Positions 39,237-48,726 of a stretch of DNA of 64,000 nucleotides are shown one piece after another; the first letter of the stretch is position 1; each line of letters begins with the position of its first letter. A program made the translations under genes and the position numbers. Source of the DNA: Streptomyces antibioticus (lineage in GTDB: Bacteria; Actinomycetota; Actinomycetes; Streptomycetales; Streptomycetaceae). The DNA is taken from contig NZ_KQ948426.1 in assembly GCF_001514065.1 (NCBI RefSeq), positions 372,001-436,000 on the forward strand, given 5' to 3'. The notes under the pieces were generated by a model, which did not search any database, was not told the origin of the DNA, and was given only the letters and a program-made list of their open reading frames with translations.

Positions 39237-40876
39237 GACAGCTCGTGGAAGAACAGCGGTGCCGCGTCCGGGAGTTGCGTGCCCGCCGGGACCAGGCGGC
39301 CGTCCAGCGCGGCCCACTGGGGCATCTGCGTCGTCATGTCCACCTGCACGCCCAGCTGTCCGGCGAGGTGGGCGGACCAGCCCGGCATCAGGGGGGCCGA
39401 GGTGACCGCGACCGCCGCGAGGAGTTCGAGGTGGGCGACGAGGCGGGCGGCGTACTCCTCGCGCGGGCCCGCGGCCCGGACCAGGGACAGTTGGCGCAGG
39501 TCGTCGACGGCACGGTCGACGATCACGGCCAGTTCGGCGGCGGCCTTCTGCGGGGAGAAGGTCTCCGCGCCGAGGGCGGCGGCGATACGGGCGGGCAATT
39601 CGGCGCGGTCCTCGTCGAGGAAGGTGACGGACAGGGCGGTCTCCGGGACCACCGACTGGAAGTCCTGCGCGAACAGGTCGAGGACGGTGTCGGTCCAGCG
39701 CTCGATGCCGCCGGCGAGGACGGTGCTGACGGTGTCGGCGAACTCCTTCATGGAGAAGTTGTTCTGCTCCCGCTCGGGGCCGGTCAGCGCGAGGTGGAAG
39801 CGGAGCGCGTCGGCGTTGACGCGGCGCAGGAACTCGCCGCCCCAGATGGCGTGGCCGCGGCTGGTGGAGAACTTGTCGCCCTCCAGGCGGTAGAACTCGT
39901 TGATCACTACCTGCGAAGGAAGCGTCAGTGTGCCCTGGGCGAGCAGCAGTGCCGGCCACAGCACCGCGTGCGAGAACGAGCAGTCGAAGCCGATGAAGTT
40001 GACGATCTTCGTGTCGGGGTTCGTCCACAGGCGCTCCCACTCCGCCTTGTCGCCGTTGGCCTCCGAGAGGCGGGCGGTGGCGGCGGCGTAGCCGAAGATG
40101 CCGCTGAACCAGGTGTCGAGGATGTGCCCCTCCCAGCCCTCCAGCGGGACCGGGATGCCGTAGTCGGCCTCGCGGGAGATCGGGGTGGCGGGCAGGGCGC
40201 GCTCGAACAGGCCGTCCAGGTAGGAGATCAGGCGCGGGCGCCATTCCGCCTTCGACTGGGCTTCCGTGTAATAGGCCTGGAGGCGGTCGCGGTAGTCGTC
40301 GAGCGGGAAGACGATCCGGCGCAGGGTGGTCAGGCCCGGCTCCTGCCAGCAGGACGTGCACTTGGGGTTGGCCAGGCCCGCGGGGGCCTGGGCGAGACCG
40401 CAGGCCTCGCAGTAGACGCCGTCGGAGGGGTCGGCGCAGAACTGGCACTCGCCGCGCACCTCGGCCTCGTAGAGGTAGCGGTCGCAGGGCTCGCAGCGGA
40501 AGACGGGCAGTTCCTCGACCTTCAGCGCGCCCGCGTTCCACAGCTCCAGGAAGAAGCGCTGCACGAACTCGGTGTGCGTGGTGTCGGTCAGCGGGCGGGT
40601 GAACCAGTCGTGGTGCATGGATCCCAGCGACAGGGTCTGCTCCATGCGGTCGCCGAACAGCTTCGCGGTCGGGTACGCGGTGGAGCCGATCTCGGCGGCG
40701 CGGCGCGGGACGTAGCAGGAGTGCTCGTCGGAGTAGCCGACGTACCGGACGTCGTGGCCGCGCTGACGGAGGTGCCGGCTGAGGATGTCGGCGCCGAGGA
40801 ACGGGCCGGAGAGGTGGCCGAGGTGGAGGTCGCCGTTGGGGTTGGGCGGGGCGCTGGTGACGACGTACGAGGTCAT
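39233..40876 (-). CDS. Methionyl-tRNA-synthetase-like enzyme of hydrazine biosynthesis type
   Basis: 547-aa class I synthetase-fold protein. It keeps an ATP-binding HLGH (PNPNGDLHLGHLSGPFLGAD), zinc-knuckle cysteines (CEPCDRYL, CQFCADPSDGVYCEACG, CTSCWQ) and a KMSKS-like KFSTSRGHAI. It differs strongly from the housekeeping MetRS at 30547 in the amino-acid pocket and C-terminal region. Homologues fused to a cupin (Spb40 and relatives) join N6-hydroxylysine to an amino acid, forming an N-N bond. A separate cupin gene lies two genes upstream, so this is probably the activating half of a split hydrazine synthetase. The amino acid it activates (Gly, Glu or other) is unknown. Confidence 0.85.
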   Translation of the reverse strand: MTSYVVTSAPPNPNGDLHLGHLSGPFLGADILSRHLRQRGHDVRYVGYSDEHSCYVPRRAAEIGSTAYPTAKLFGDRMEQTLSLGSMHHDWFTRPLTDTTHTEFVQRFFLELWNAGALKVEELPVFRCEPCDRYLYEAEVRGECQFCADPSDGVYCEACGLAQAPAGLANPKCTSCWQEPGLTTLRRIVFPLDDYRDRLQAYYTEAQSKAEWRPRLISYLDGLFERALPATPISREADYGIPVPLEGWEGHILDTWFSGIFGYAAATARLSEANGDKAEWERLWTNPDTKIVNFIGFDCSFSHAVLWPALLLAQGTLTLPSQVVINEFYRLEGDKFSTSRGHAIWGGEFLRRVNADALRFHLALTGPEREQNNFSMKEFADTVSTVLAGGIERWTDTVLDLFAQDFQSVVPETALSVTFLDEDRAELPARIAAALGAETFSPQKAAAELAVIVDRAVDDLRQLSLVRAAGPREEYAARLVAHLELLAAVAVTSAPLMPGWSAHLAGQLGVQVDMTTQMPQWAALDGRLVPAGTQLPDAAPLFFHELS

Positions 40877-40898
40877 GGTCTTCGAAGTCCTTAAAGCC

Positions 40899-41504
40899 TT
40901 AGGAGGCGAGCTTGTTGAGGGCGGGCTCCGGCACGGCGCTGGTGTCGAGCGCCGGGAGCACCTCGCAGGTCGGTGCCACCACGCGGCTGTGCGGCGGGAG
41001 GTCGTCCAGGACGATGGCGTGGGCGCCGACGCGGGAGTCGGAGCCGACGGTGACCGGGCCGAGGACGCTGGCGCCGGTGCCGATGATCACGCGGTCGCCG
41101 ACGACGGGGTGGCGGCGGGAGCCGGCCGGGCGGCGCAGGTCCTTCCACCAGCCGACCGAGCCGAGCGTGACCTGGTGGTACAGCATCACGTCGTCGCCGA
41201 TGCGGACGGTCTCGCCGATGACGACGGCGGTGCCGTGGTCGACGAAGAAGCGGCGGCCGATCCGGGCGCCCGGGTGGATCTCGATGCCGCTGACCGCACG
41301 GGCCAGCAGCGACAGGGCACGGGCGGTGAAGCGGTGCCCGCCCCGCCACAGGCGGTGCGCGACCCGGTACGTCCACAGGGCGTGGATGTGCGGGTAGAGC
41401 AGCACCTCGGCGCGGGAGGAGGCGGCGGGGTCCTTGGCGAGGACGGTGGCGATGTCCTCGGCGAGCAGCGCCCGCAGCCGCGGCCCCTTCTCACATGTGG
41501 TCAT
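40899..41504 (-). CDS. Serine O-acetyltransferase-like (CysE family) protein
   Basis: 201-aa left-handed beta-helix acetyltransferase. Hexapeptide repeats run from about residue 75 on (IEIHPGARIGRRFFVDHGTA, VVIGETVRIGDDVMLYHQVT, VGDRVIIGTGASVLGPVTVG). The catalytic Asp/His region VDHGTAVVIGE and HPVVGD are conserved. CysE makes O-acetylserine for cysteine or, in several pathways, as a scaffold for beta-substituted alanines. No CysK-like partner is present, so it may acetylate a pathway intermediate or supply O-acetylserine as building block. It overlaps the upstream oxidase stop by 14 bp. Confidence 0.87.
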   Translation of the reverse strand: MTTCEKGPRLRALLAEDIATVLAKDPAASSRAEVLLYPHIHALWTYRVAHRLWRGGHRFTARALSLLARAVSGIEIHPGARIGRRFFVDHGTAVVIGETVRIGDDVMLYHQVTLGSVGWWKDLRRPAGSRRHPVVGDRVIIGTGASVLGPVTVGSDSRVGAHAIVLDDLPPHSRVVAPTCEVLPALDTSAVPEPALNKLAS

Positions 41505-42699
41505 ACGGCGCCTCCGGTCTGACCGGCCGGCCCGCGAGGAACCGCTGCGGACGGTAGGGCTCCAGGAGCTCCTGGACGGCCTTGCCGGGTACGGCACCGC
41601 CGTCGACGATCTCCTTCGCCGCCAGCTCGGCGACGGCGGGCGCCATCTTGAAGCCGCCGCCGCTGAAGCCGAGGGCGAGGTAGAGCCCGTCGGGTCCGGC
41701 GGCGCCGACGACGGGCCGCTTGTCGGGGGTGTAGCCGTCGAGGCCCGAGCGGGTGCCGGCCAGCGGAGCCGTGGCCGCCTGCGGGACCCGGACCGCGATC
41801 GCGTTGATCGCCGCCTCCAGCTCGGCCTGCGTGAGCGGCTCCACGTCCCGGCCCAGTTCGGTGTCCGGCTTGCTGGGCACACCGAAGTAGAAGCGGTCCA
41901 GGCCGTCGGGCCGGAAGTAGGAGCCGGTGGTGTCGTCGATGCAGGTCGGCACCGAGGCCCGGGAGCCCCGTCGCCCCGCGCCCGGCAGTTCGGCCTGCGC
42001 GAGGCCGATGCGCCGGGCGGTCACCGGGATGTGGACGCCGAGGTACTCGGCAGGACCGGACCCCCAGGCGCCGCCCGCGAGGACGACCAGCGGGGCGTCG
42101 ATCCGCCCGATGGAGGTGAGGACCCCGGTGACGACACCGGCGTGCTCCAGGACCTTCATCGCCCGGATGCCCTCGGACGGGGAGACCCCGAGCCGGTAGG
42201 CGGCGGCCAGCAGCGCCCCCGAGGCGGCCATCGGGTCGGCGTACCCGCCCTCGGGCTCGTAGGCGGCCAGCGCGATGTTCTCGGTGCTGAGCCCGGGATA
42301 GATCTCCTTCAGCTCGTACGGGTCGACGATCTCGACCCGCCGGTGCCCGGCCGCGTCCGTCGTGGCGGCGGCGTTCTGCCGCAGGTCCTCGGCGTGGTTG
42401 TCGCCGACGATCATCACGAACCCGGTGCGCCGGTAGCCGCAGTCGCCGCCGATGACGTCGGCCCACTGCTCGAACACCGGCAGGGAGCGGGCGGCGAGCC
42501 GGGTGTCGGCGACGGCGGTGTGGTGCAGCCGCAGCAGCCCGCCCGAACGGGACGTGGCGCCCTGGGCGTTGACCCGGCCCTGGTCGCACAGCACGATCCG
42601 GCCGAGCCCGGCCAGCGCGAGCTGGTGCGCGATGGCCGCGCCGATCACCCCGCCGCCGACGACCACCGCGTCGGCGTGCGCGTGCACGATGGGACTCAT
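41491..42699 (-). CDS. FAD-dependent D-amino-acid/glycine-oxidase-type oxidoreductase
   Basis: 402-aa DAO-fold flavoenzyme. FAD-binding VVVGGGVIGAAIAHQLALAG is at about residues 11-30, TSRSGGLLRLHHT follows, and the C-terminal GYTPDKRPVVGAAGPDGLYL with GFSGGGFKMAP matches the family. In the s56-p1 pathway the equivalent enzyme (Spb39) oxidatively cleaves the lysine-derived C-N bond of the hydrazine intermediate to release hydrazinoacetic acid. Here it sits directly after the cupin, overlapping by one base (TGATG). Assignment to the hydrazine pathway rests on context. Confidence 0.9.
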   Translation of the reverse strand: MSPIVHAHADAVVVGGGVIGAAIAHQLALAGLGRIVLCDQGRVNAQGATSRSGGLLRLHHTAVADTRLAARSLPVFEQWADVIGGDCGYRRTGFVMIVGDNHAEDLRQNAAATTDAAGHRRVEIVDPYELKEIYPGLSTENIALAAYEPEGGYADPMAASGALLAAAYRLGVSPSEGIRAMKVLEHAGVVTGVLTSIGRIDAPLVVLAGGAWGSGPAEYLGVHIPVTARRIGLAQAELPGAGRRGSRASVPTCIDDTTGSYFRPDGLDRFYFGVPSKPDTELGRDVEPLTQAELEAAINAIAVRVPQAATAPLAGTRSGLDGYTPDKRPVVGAAGPDGLYLALGFSGGGFKMAPAVAELAAKEIVDGGAVPGKAVQELLEPYRPQRFLAGRPVRPEAPYDHM

Positions 42700-43181
42700 C
42701 AGACGGACACCCCTGCCCCTGCTCCGGAGCCGACACGGGAGTGGAGGGGACCGGACGGGTCGTCGATCTCGAACACGGAGGCCCACTTGGCGCGTTCCCT
42801 GGCGATCGCCTCGTGGCCGCCCCACCAGATGGTGACGAACCGCAGCCGGGTCTCGCCGTCGTTGGTGAGGTCGTGGTCCTGGTACGGGGTGATGAACACC
42901 GTCTCCCCGGCCCGCACCCGGCGCGTCTCGTCGCCGATGCGCATGACGCCGCTGCCCTCGGTGATGAAGAACATCTCGTTCTCGTCGTGGTTGTGGGCGG
43001 TGGACGTCTCGCCGGGCGCCACGTCCACCCAGGCGCCGCCCCAGGTGGGCTCCTCGACCGCGCCGGGCCAGGGGAAGATGCGCCGGCCGCTGACGTTGTA
43101 CGGCTCCTCGAAGACCATGTCCTCCTCATGGGCGGTGAACACGTGCATCAGGCTCTTCTTCTCGGGCTGTTGCTTGCTCAT
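42699..43181 (-). CDS. Cupin protein (stand-alone half of a hydrazine synthetase)
   Basis: 160-aa single cupin domain. Metal-binding motif 1 is STAHNHDENEMFFITEGSGV and motif 2 PYQDHDLTNDG. The N terminus MSKQQPEKKSLMHVFTAHEE contains no signal peptide. In Spb40-type enzymes an equivalent cupin domain binds the intermediate ester and rearranges it to the N-N bonded product. Here it is a separate gene between the N-hydroxylase (13-base gap) and the FAD oxidase (one-base overlap). GGGGGACC precedes ATG 43181. Confidence 0.87.
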   Translation of the reverse strand: MSKQQPEKKSLMHVFTAHEEDMVFEEPYNVSGRRIFPWPGAVEEPTWGGAWVDVAPGETSTAHNHDENEMFFITEGSGVMRIGDETRRVRAGETVFITPYQDHDLTNDGETRLRFVTIWWGGHEAIARERAKWASVFEIDDPSGPLHSRVGSGAGAGVSV

Positions 43182-43194
43182 GGGGTCCCCCGTT

Positions 43195-44499
43195 TCACGC
43201 GGCGACGGGCTGCCGCAGTCGGCTGCGCAGGTCGCGGTGGATGGTGTCGGCCTTGGCGGCCATCTGGCTGAAGGAGGTGGCGGAGCCGATGCCGTGCCGC
43301 CACTCGGTGAGGCCGTCGAGGTAGAGGCCCACCTCGCAGTCGTCGGTGGTCTCGGCGCGGTAGGCCCGGGTGACGTCGGGGCGGCCCTGCGCGTCGAACG
43401 TCAAGTAGGGCTTGAACGCCTCCAGTTGGCGGGGGAAGGCGGCCTCGCGGTAGCCGGTGCAGACGATGACGGCGTCGGCCTCGATGACGCTCCGCTCGCC
43501 GGTGAAGACCTCCTCGGTGTGCAGCCGGACGACGTCGCCGGCCTGCTGGACCTCGCGCACATCGGTGCGGCGGTGCATGTGCAGCCGGTGCCGTCCGGTG
43601 AGCCGGTCCTGGTAGACGGCCTGGTAGAGCCCGGTGGAGACGTCCGGGTCGACGGCGGCGTAGTTGGTGGCGCGGGCCTGGTCCAGGGCGCGCTCGCGCT
43701 CCTCGTCGCCGAGGGCGTAGAAGTAGTCGGTCTCGTCGGGGAAGTACACCTCGTTGCTGAAGTGGCCCAGCTCGTACATCCGGAAGCCGGCGTGCCGGAC
43801 CAGGGAGTGGATGTGGGCGTCGGGGTTCTGCCCGGCGAGGTGCAGCACGATCTCACCGGCGGTCTGCCCGGCGCCGATGACGGCGACGCGGGCCGGCTGC
43901 CCGAGGGCGGCCAGGGAGGGCAGCAACTTGCTGGCGTGGAAGACGCGTTCACCGAGGGCGGGCCGGAACACCTCGGGCACGTAGGCCTCGTGACCGGTGG
44001 CGAGGGCGATGTTGCGCCCTTCGACGGTGTGCAGGGACCCGTCCCGGGGATCCCGGGAGACGACCCGCGCACTGAGCACCCGCCCGTCATCACCCACCAC
44101 CGGCTCCACCGACAGCACCTCGCGGTGGTAGTCGACCTGACCGCGCACCTGCCCGGCCGCCCACTGCACGTAGTCCGACCACTCCAGGCGGCTCGGGTAG
44201 CCGCCCATCAGCGTGAACGGGTAGAAGCGGCCGGTCTGGTGCAGATAGCTCGGGAAGCCGAACCGGGAGCGCGGGTCGCGAGGGGTCGCGAAGTCGCGCA
44301 GGAAGTGGTGCTGGATGTCGGTGCCGGGCAGGACGAGGTTGGGCTGCCAGGCGGAGTCGGGCGCCTTCTCCAGGTAGCGGGCGTCCAGGACACCGCCGTG
44401 CGCGTCGTCGTGGTCCTCGACGGCCGCGGCGAGGGCGATCCCGGAAGGTCCGAACCCCGCGACGACGAGATCATGGGCGTCGTAGGAGCTCGTGCTCAT
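43195..44499 (-). CDS. Lysine/ornithine N-hydroxylase-family flavin monooxygenase (1)
   Basis: 434-aa FAD/NADPH monooxygenase of the SidA/IucD/PvdA family. FAD site [20 protein letters not shown]; substrate region [25 protein letters not shown] site [21 protein letters not shown]-terminal ATGF-type motif is present as [12 protein letters not shown]. It hydroxylates the side-chain amine of a diamino acid. Because it is next to the cupin, FAD oxidase and MetRS-like genes, it is the likely source of N6-hydroxylysine (Spb38 role). ATGA overlap with the aminotransferase. Confidence 0.9.
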   Translation of the reverse strand: MSTSSYDAHDLVVAGFGPSGIALAAAVEDHDDAHGGVLDARYLEKAPDSAWQPNLVLPGTDIQHHFLRDFATPRDPRSRFGFPSYLHQTGRFYPFTLMGGYPSRLEWSDYVQWAAGQVRGQVDYHREVLSVEPVVGDDGRVLSARVVSRDPRDGSLHTVEGRNIALATGHEAYVPEVFRPALGERVFHASKLLPSLAALGQPARVAVIGAGQTAGEIVLHLAGQNPDAHIHSLVRHAGFRMYELGHFSNEVYFPDETDYFYALGDEERERALDQARATNYAAVDPDVSTGLYQAVYQDRLTGRHRLHMHRRTDVREVQQAGDVVRLHTEEVFTGERSVIEADAVIVCTGYREAAFPRQLEAFKPYLTFDAQGRPDVTRAYRAETTDDCEVGLYLDGLTEWRHGIGSATSFSQMAAKADTIHRDLRSRLRQPVAA

Positions 44500-45887
44500 C
44501 GGAGGGCCTCCTCGGCGGCGGTGAGGGCCTCGCGCAGGATGCGTCCGGCGATGTCGATCTCCTGCTCGGAGCAGTTCAGGGGCGGCAGCATGCGCACCAC
44601 GCAGTCGTCGCGGCCGCCGAGTTCGAGGATCAGCCCGCGGCTGACGGCCTCCCACTGCACGCGCTTGGCGAGCTGCGTGGCGGGCTGCCCGGTGACGGGG
44701 TCGTTGAGCTCGACACCGGTCATCAGCCCGAGGCCGCGCACGTCGGCGACGTACGGGCTGACGCCCCGCAGCCCCTGGAGGTGCACCATCAGCTGCTCGG
44801 CCCGCGCCCGCACGTTCTCCAGGACCCGCTCCCGCTCGACCACCTTCATCGTGGCGACGGCGGCGGCGAAGGCGGGCTGGTTGCCGCGGAAGGTGCCGGT
44901 GTGGGCGCCCGGCGCCCAGGCGTCCAGCTTCTCGTCGTAGAGGATGACGGCGGCCGGCAGGCCCATGCCGCTGAGCGCCTTGGACGCGCACACCACATCG
45001 GGTTCGATGCCGTACTGCTCGAAGGCGAACCAGGTGCCGGTACGGCCGCAGCCGCTCTGCACCTCGTCGACGATCATCGGGATGCCGAGCCGCTTGGTGA
45101 CCTCCCGCACCCGCCGCACGAACTCGACATCGGCGGGGATGACACCGCCCTCGCCCTGCACCAGCTCCATGATCACGGCGGCGGGAAGGGTGATGCCCCC
45201 GTTGACGTCCGTCAGGGCGCGCTCCAGGAACGTGGCGCAGTTGACCTCGCAGTTCTCGCGCTTGAGGCCGAGCGGGCAGCTGTGGCAGTTGGAGTACGGG
45301 AAGAAGTGCACGCCCGGCATCCGGCCCCGCACCGGCTCCTTCTGCTCGACGAGCCCGGTGACGCTCATCGCGGCCATCGTGGCCCCGTGGAAGCCGCCCT
45401 GGAAGGTGATGATCTCCTCGCGGCCGGTGGCGGTCTTGCACAGCTTCAGCGCGGCGTCGACGGCGTTGGCCCCGGTCGGCCCGCAGAAGTGGATGCGCGT
45501 CCGCTCCCGCATCGGCGCCGGCAGCATCCCGATGGTCAGCTCGGTGAACTCGTCCTTGATCGGGGTCGGGAAGTCCAGCCCGTGCACGAACTCGTCGAGC
45601 TGCCGGTGCGCGGCGGCGAGCGGCGCGGGGTGATTGTGCCCGAGGGACAGCACCCCGGCCCCGGAGAGGAAGTCGAGGAAGACGTTCCCGTCGAGGTCTT
45701 CTACGTAGCTGCCCTTGCCGCGTCGTATGGCTATGGGAAGTTTCCGCGGATAGGAGCGCGAGTTGGATTCGCGGGCGGCCTGCCGGTCGAGCAGTTCGGC
45801 GCTGCGGGGGCCGGGGAGGGTGCCGGAGACGTAGGGACCGGGGTAGCCGGGGGAGGTGGGAGCGGCGTGATCGATGGTGGCAGTCAT
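44496..45887 (-). CDS. Class III aminotransferase, diaminobutyrate (EctB/Dat) type
   Basis: 463-aa PLP enzyme. Conserved blocks: [79 protein letters not shown] (PLP Asp) and [15 protein letters not shown] (PLP Lys). A four-Cys stretch ([19 protein letters not shown]) is characteristic of the diaminobutyrate aminotransferase group. It would convert aspartate semialdehyde to L-2,4-diaminobutyrate with glutamate. The product may be the substrate of one of the two adjacent N-hydroxylases or of the ATP-grasp ligases. 14-base gap after the second N-hydroxylase. Confidence 0.9.
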   Translation of the reverse strand: MTATIDHAAPTSPGYPGPYVSGTLPGPRSAELLDRQAARESNSRSYPRKLPIAIRRGKGSYVEDLDGNVFLDFLSGAGVLSLGHNHPAPLAAAHRQLDEFVHGLDFPTPIKDEFTELTIGMLPAPMRERTRIHFCGPTGANAVDAALKLCKTATGREEIITFQGGFHGATMAAMSVTGLVEQKEPVRGRMPGVHFFPYSNCHSCPLGLKRENCEVNCATFLERALTDVNGGITLPAAVIMELVQGEGGVIPADVEFVRRVREVTKRLGIPMIVDEVQSGCGRTGTWFAFEQYGIEPDVVCASKALSGMGLPAAVILYDEKLDAWAPGAHTGTFRGNQPAFAAAVATMKVVERERVLENVRARAEQLMVHLQGLRGVSPYVADVRGLGLMTGVELNDPVTGQPATQLAKRVQWEAVSRGLILELGGRDDCVVRMLPPLNCSEQEIDIAGRILREALTAAEEALR

Positions 45888-45901
45888 CTCGGTTCCGTTG
45901 G

Positions 45902-47236
45902 TCAGGCGGCAGCCAGGACGGCGCTGCGGTCGGTGGTGGAGCGGGCGGAGAGGCGCTCGGTGAGGGCGTCGGTGAGGGTGGAGGCGCGCAGGGACAGGAG
46001 GCTGAACGACCCGGCGTCGCCGATGCCGTGGCTCGACTCGCACAGCCCGTTCAGGAACAGCGGGGGCGTCCCGTCGACGACCGGCGTGAGCGCGTAGTCG
46101 ACGCCCACCTTCAGCCGGCCGTCCGCTTCCTTCGCGAACTGCTCGGCCAGCGCGGCCATCAGCGGCGGGCACAGCTCCTCGTGCGCGCCCGGCCCCATGT
46201 TCCGGAACCCCGTCGCGAGGACCGCGAAGTCCACGGAGTCGGTCACCGTCTCCCCGGTGTGCCGCTCCCGGAAGTCGATGTCCACCCGCCCACCCGCTTC
46301 GGCCACCGACACGGCCTCCAGGTTGCCGCGGACGAACAGCCGCTGGTCGCCGTCGAGTTCCTGCTCGTAGATCTCCAGGTACAGCTCGCGCAGCACGTCG
46401 ATGTCGGCGGACGAGTAGTTCGTCGGGTGCATGTAGGCGTCGAGGGCCTTCTTGCCGTCCCGCGAGGCCCGGAAGTAGTAGTCGGTGAACTCGGGAAAGT
46501 ACCCCTCCTCGCTGAACGGGCTGGTGTCCTTCTGCCGCAGCGAGTGGGAGCGGGTGTACGTCGTCACCCGCGTCCGCGGGAAGCGCCGCCCCAGGTCGAG
46601 CGCCAGCTCCACCGCGCTCTGGCTGCCGCCGATGACGGCGACCGAGGCCGGCTCACCGGACGCGGTCAGCGAGGCGAGCTTCGGCAGGTACTGGGTGAGG
46701 TGGAAGACCCGCTCACCGCGAAGCGAGTCGTAGGGCGCCGGAATGTACGGCGTCCGGCCCGGCCCCATGACCAGCGTGCGGCCGAGGTAGCGGTCGCCCG
46801 CCATGGTCGTCACCTCGTACAGCCGCTCCCCGTTCTCCTCCACGACCTGAAGGCCCTCGGCCCGCTGGTTGCAGTCGACGAGGTGGGAGAAGAAGCCGGC
46901 GGCCCAGCGGATGTACCCGGCGTACTCCTTGCGCAGCGGGAACTCCGAGGGCAGGTTCAGGTGGCGCAGCAGCCGGCCCTGCTCGTGCAGGTAGTTGAGG
47001 AAGCTGTAGCGCGAGCGCGGGTTGCGCAGGGTCACCAGGTCGCGGCTGGGGTGGTTCTGGATGTCGGAGCCGTCGAGCAGCATCCCGGGCTGCCACTCCG
47101 GACTGGGCCGGGCCTCCAGGAAGCGTGCCGTCAGCGGTGAGTTCCGCTCCTCCAGGGCGATGGCGAGGGCGAGGTTGGCGGGTCCGAAGCCGATGCCGAG
47201 GATGTCGTAGACAGGAGTGGACGTGCGGCTGGTCAT
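45902..47236 (-). CDS. Lysine/ornithine N-hydroxylase-family flavin monooxygenase (2)
   Basis: 444-aa paralogue of the monooxygenase at 43195. FAD site [45 protein letters not shown] site [21 protein letters not shown]-terminal [11 protein letters not shown]. The [10 protein letters not shown] form is closer to siderophore ornithine/lysine hydroxylases than the first copy ([10 protein letters not shown]). The two enzymes therefore probably act on different amines, for example lysine and diaminobutyrate. Its start overlaps the upstream stop by ATGA. Confidence 0.9.
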   Translation of the reverse strand: MTSRTSTPVYDILGIGFGPANLALAIALEERNSPLTARFLEARPSPEWQPGMLLDGSDIQNHPSRDLVTLRNPRSRYSFLNYLHEQGRLLRHLNLPSEFPLRKEYAGYIRWAAGFFSHLVDCNQRAEGLQVVEENGERLYEVTTMAGDRYLGRTLVMGPGRTPYIPAPYDSLRGERVFHLTQYLPKLASLTASGEPASVAVIGGSQSAVELALDLGRRFPRTRVTTYTRSHSLRQKDTSPFSEEGYFPEFTDYYFRASRDGKKALDAYMHPTNYSSADIDVLRELYLEIYEQELDGDQRLFVRGNLEAVSVAEAGGRVDIDFRERHTGETVTDSVDFAVLATGFRNMGPGAHEELCPPLMAALAEQFAKEADGRLKVGVDYALTPVVDGTPPLFLNGLCESSHGIGDAGSFSLLSLRASTLTDALTERLSARSTTDRSAVLAAA

Positions 47237-48726
47237 CGCTGAGTGCTCCTTGAAGTGACAGTCGTGAAGGTCGGATTGCCGTCGAAGTCGATGCGCAGGC
47301 CGCCGATGCGGTCGGCCGCGTACACGCGTTGGTCGGTGCGGTACCAGAGGGGGATCAGGGCGAGGTCGCGGATCGCGATCCGGTCGGCCCGCCGCCAGGC
47401 GTCGACGCGTTCGGCGGGGTCGCCGGCGGCGCGGGCGCGGGCGACCAGGGCGTCGAACTCGGCGTCTACGTACCGCCCTTCGTTGTCGCCGTGGGCGGTC
47501 CCGTCGGCGTCGGGGGCGGTGCAGGAGGAGTGCAGCAGCGGGAAGAGCATGTTGTCGGGGGTGGGGTAGTCGCAGGCCCACCCGGCCCGGCACAGACCCG
47601 CCGCCGCGATCGAGGTGCGGTGGTCGACGAGACCGCGCGCGTCGGTGCGCAGCAACTCGACCCGCCAGCCGTGGACGTCCTCAAGCCCCTTGGCCAGGGC
47701 GATGACCCAGTCGTCGTGCCCGGCACCGGTGTTGTAGGCGAGGTCGACGCGGGTGCCGGGGCCGAGCCCGGCCCGCCCGGCCGCTTCCCGCGCCCGCTGC
47801 GGGTCGTACGCCGTCCAGTCGTCCTCGATCTCGGCGCGCGGGGTGTGCGCCTTGCCGAACCACGGCGACAGCAGCGAGTGCGCGGCCGTACGGCTGCCGT
47901 GGAAGTGGGTGTCGATGAGCCCCTGCCGGTCGATGGCGGCGGAGACCGCCCGGCGGGCGTCCACCGAGTCCATGGGCGCCTGGTGGCAGAAGGGGATGAG
48001 GTAGAAGAGCCCGGCGCCCTCCTGCTCCAGGTAACCGTCCTGCTGCGCCGCCTCCTCGGTCCGGGCCGGCGGGATGCGGGCGTAGTCGTAGGTGCCGTCG
48101 GCGAACCGGGCGTACTCGTCGTCGAGGGCGGTGACCGGATCGAGGATGTCGAGGTGGACCTCCTCGATCTCCGGCCGCGGCCCGAACCACCGCTCGTTGC
48201 GCCGCAGCCGGATCGCCTCGCCGTGCCGCCAGGGTCCGTCCATCACGAACGGGCCGTTGCCGACCGGGAGATCGTTGTACGACGTCTCCAGCGCGGCCGG
48301 CGTCCAGGACGGCACCGGGAAGAAGATCGGCTGGAGCGTCTTGAGATCGAACTGGACGTCCGGCTCGGCGAGTTCGACGACCAGCGTGGCGTCGTCCACG
48401 GCCGTGAAGTCCCGGACGCCCGCCAGGTGGTAGGCGGTCTCGGTGTTGGCCTCGGGGTCCAGGGCGCGCCGCCAGCCCCGTACGAAACTGTGCGCGGTGA
48501 CCGGCTCGCCGTCGCTGAAGACGGTGTCGGTGCGCAGCCGGAAGGTCCAGGTCGTGGCGGTCGGGTCGGACTGCCATTCCAGGGCCGTCGCCGGGATCAG
48601 CTCCCCGTCCTCGTCGAGCGCGAGCAGTCCGGTGAACAGGGCCTTGCAGACGAGGATGCCCTCGCCCTCCTGGGCCTTGTACGGGTCGATGGCGGTGGGC
48701 TCGGTGATGCCCATACGGAAGATCAC
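47233..48726 (-). CDS. Oligopeptide-type solute-binding-protein fold without signal peptide
   Basis: 497-aa protein of the SBP_bac_5 (OppA/DppA) family. It opens MIFRMGITEPTAIDPYKAQE, i.e. directly at the mature domain, with no hydrophobic leader or lipobox Cys. Typical blocks: TWTFRLRTDTVFSDGEPVTA, HSFVRGWRRALDPEANTETA, VGNGPFVMDGPWRHGEAI, RRAVSAAIDRQGLIDTHFHG. Unless a start was missed, it is cytoplasmic. No ABC permease or ATPase gene is in the cluster. A role as intracellular carrier, chaperone or sensor of the peptide product is possible. The GTG start overlaps the upstream stop by GTGA. Confidence 0.88.
   Translation of the reverse strand: MIFRMGITEPTAIDPYKAQEGEGILVCKALFTGLLALDEDGELIPATALEWQSDPTATTWTFRLRTDTVFSDGEPVTAHSFVRGWRRALDPEANTETAYHLAGVRDFTAVDDATLVVELAEPDVQFDLKTLQPIFFPVPSWTPAALETSYNDLPVGNGPFVMDGPWRHGEAIRLRRNERWFGPRPEIEEVHLDILDPVTALDDEYARFADGTYDYARIPPARTEEAAQQDGYLEQEGAGLFYLIPFCHQAPMDSVDARRAVSAAIDRQGLIDTHFHGSRTAAHSLLSPWFGKAHTPRAEIEDDWTAYDPQRAREAAGRAGLGPGTRVDLAYNTGAGHDDWVIALAKGLEDVHGWRVELLRTDARGLVDHRTSIAAAGLCRAGWACDYPTPDNMLFPLLHSSCTAPDADGTAHGDNEGRYVDAEFDALVARARAAGDPAERVDAWRRADRIAIRDLALIPLWYRTDQRVYAADRIGGLRIDFDGNPTFTTVTSRSTQR

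Noticed and set aside
39233..40876. Second MetRS considered as a resistance copy of the housekeeping enzyme
   Set aside because: It is strongly divergent, is embedded in an operon with N-hydroxylase, cupin and FAD oxidase genes, and matches the hydrazine-synthetase context better. Resistance duplication is not excluded but less likely.
36223..47236. Cluster considered as a hydroxamate siderophore pathway because of two N-hydroxylases
   Set aside because: No IucA/IucC-type synthetase, acyl-CoA N-acyltransferase for hydroxylamines or siderophore uptake system is present, and the cupin, MetRS-like and FAD-oxidase set points to hydrazine chemistry.
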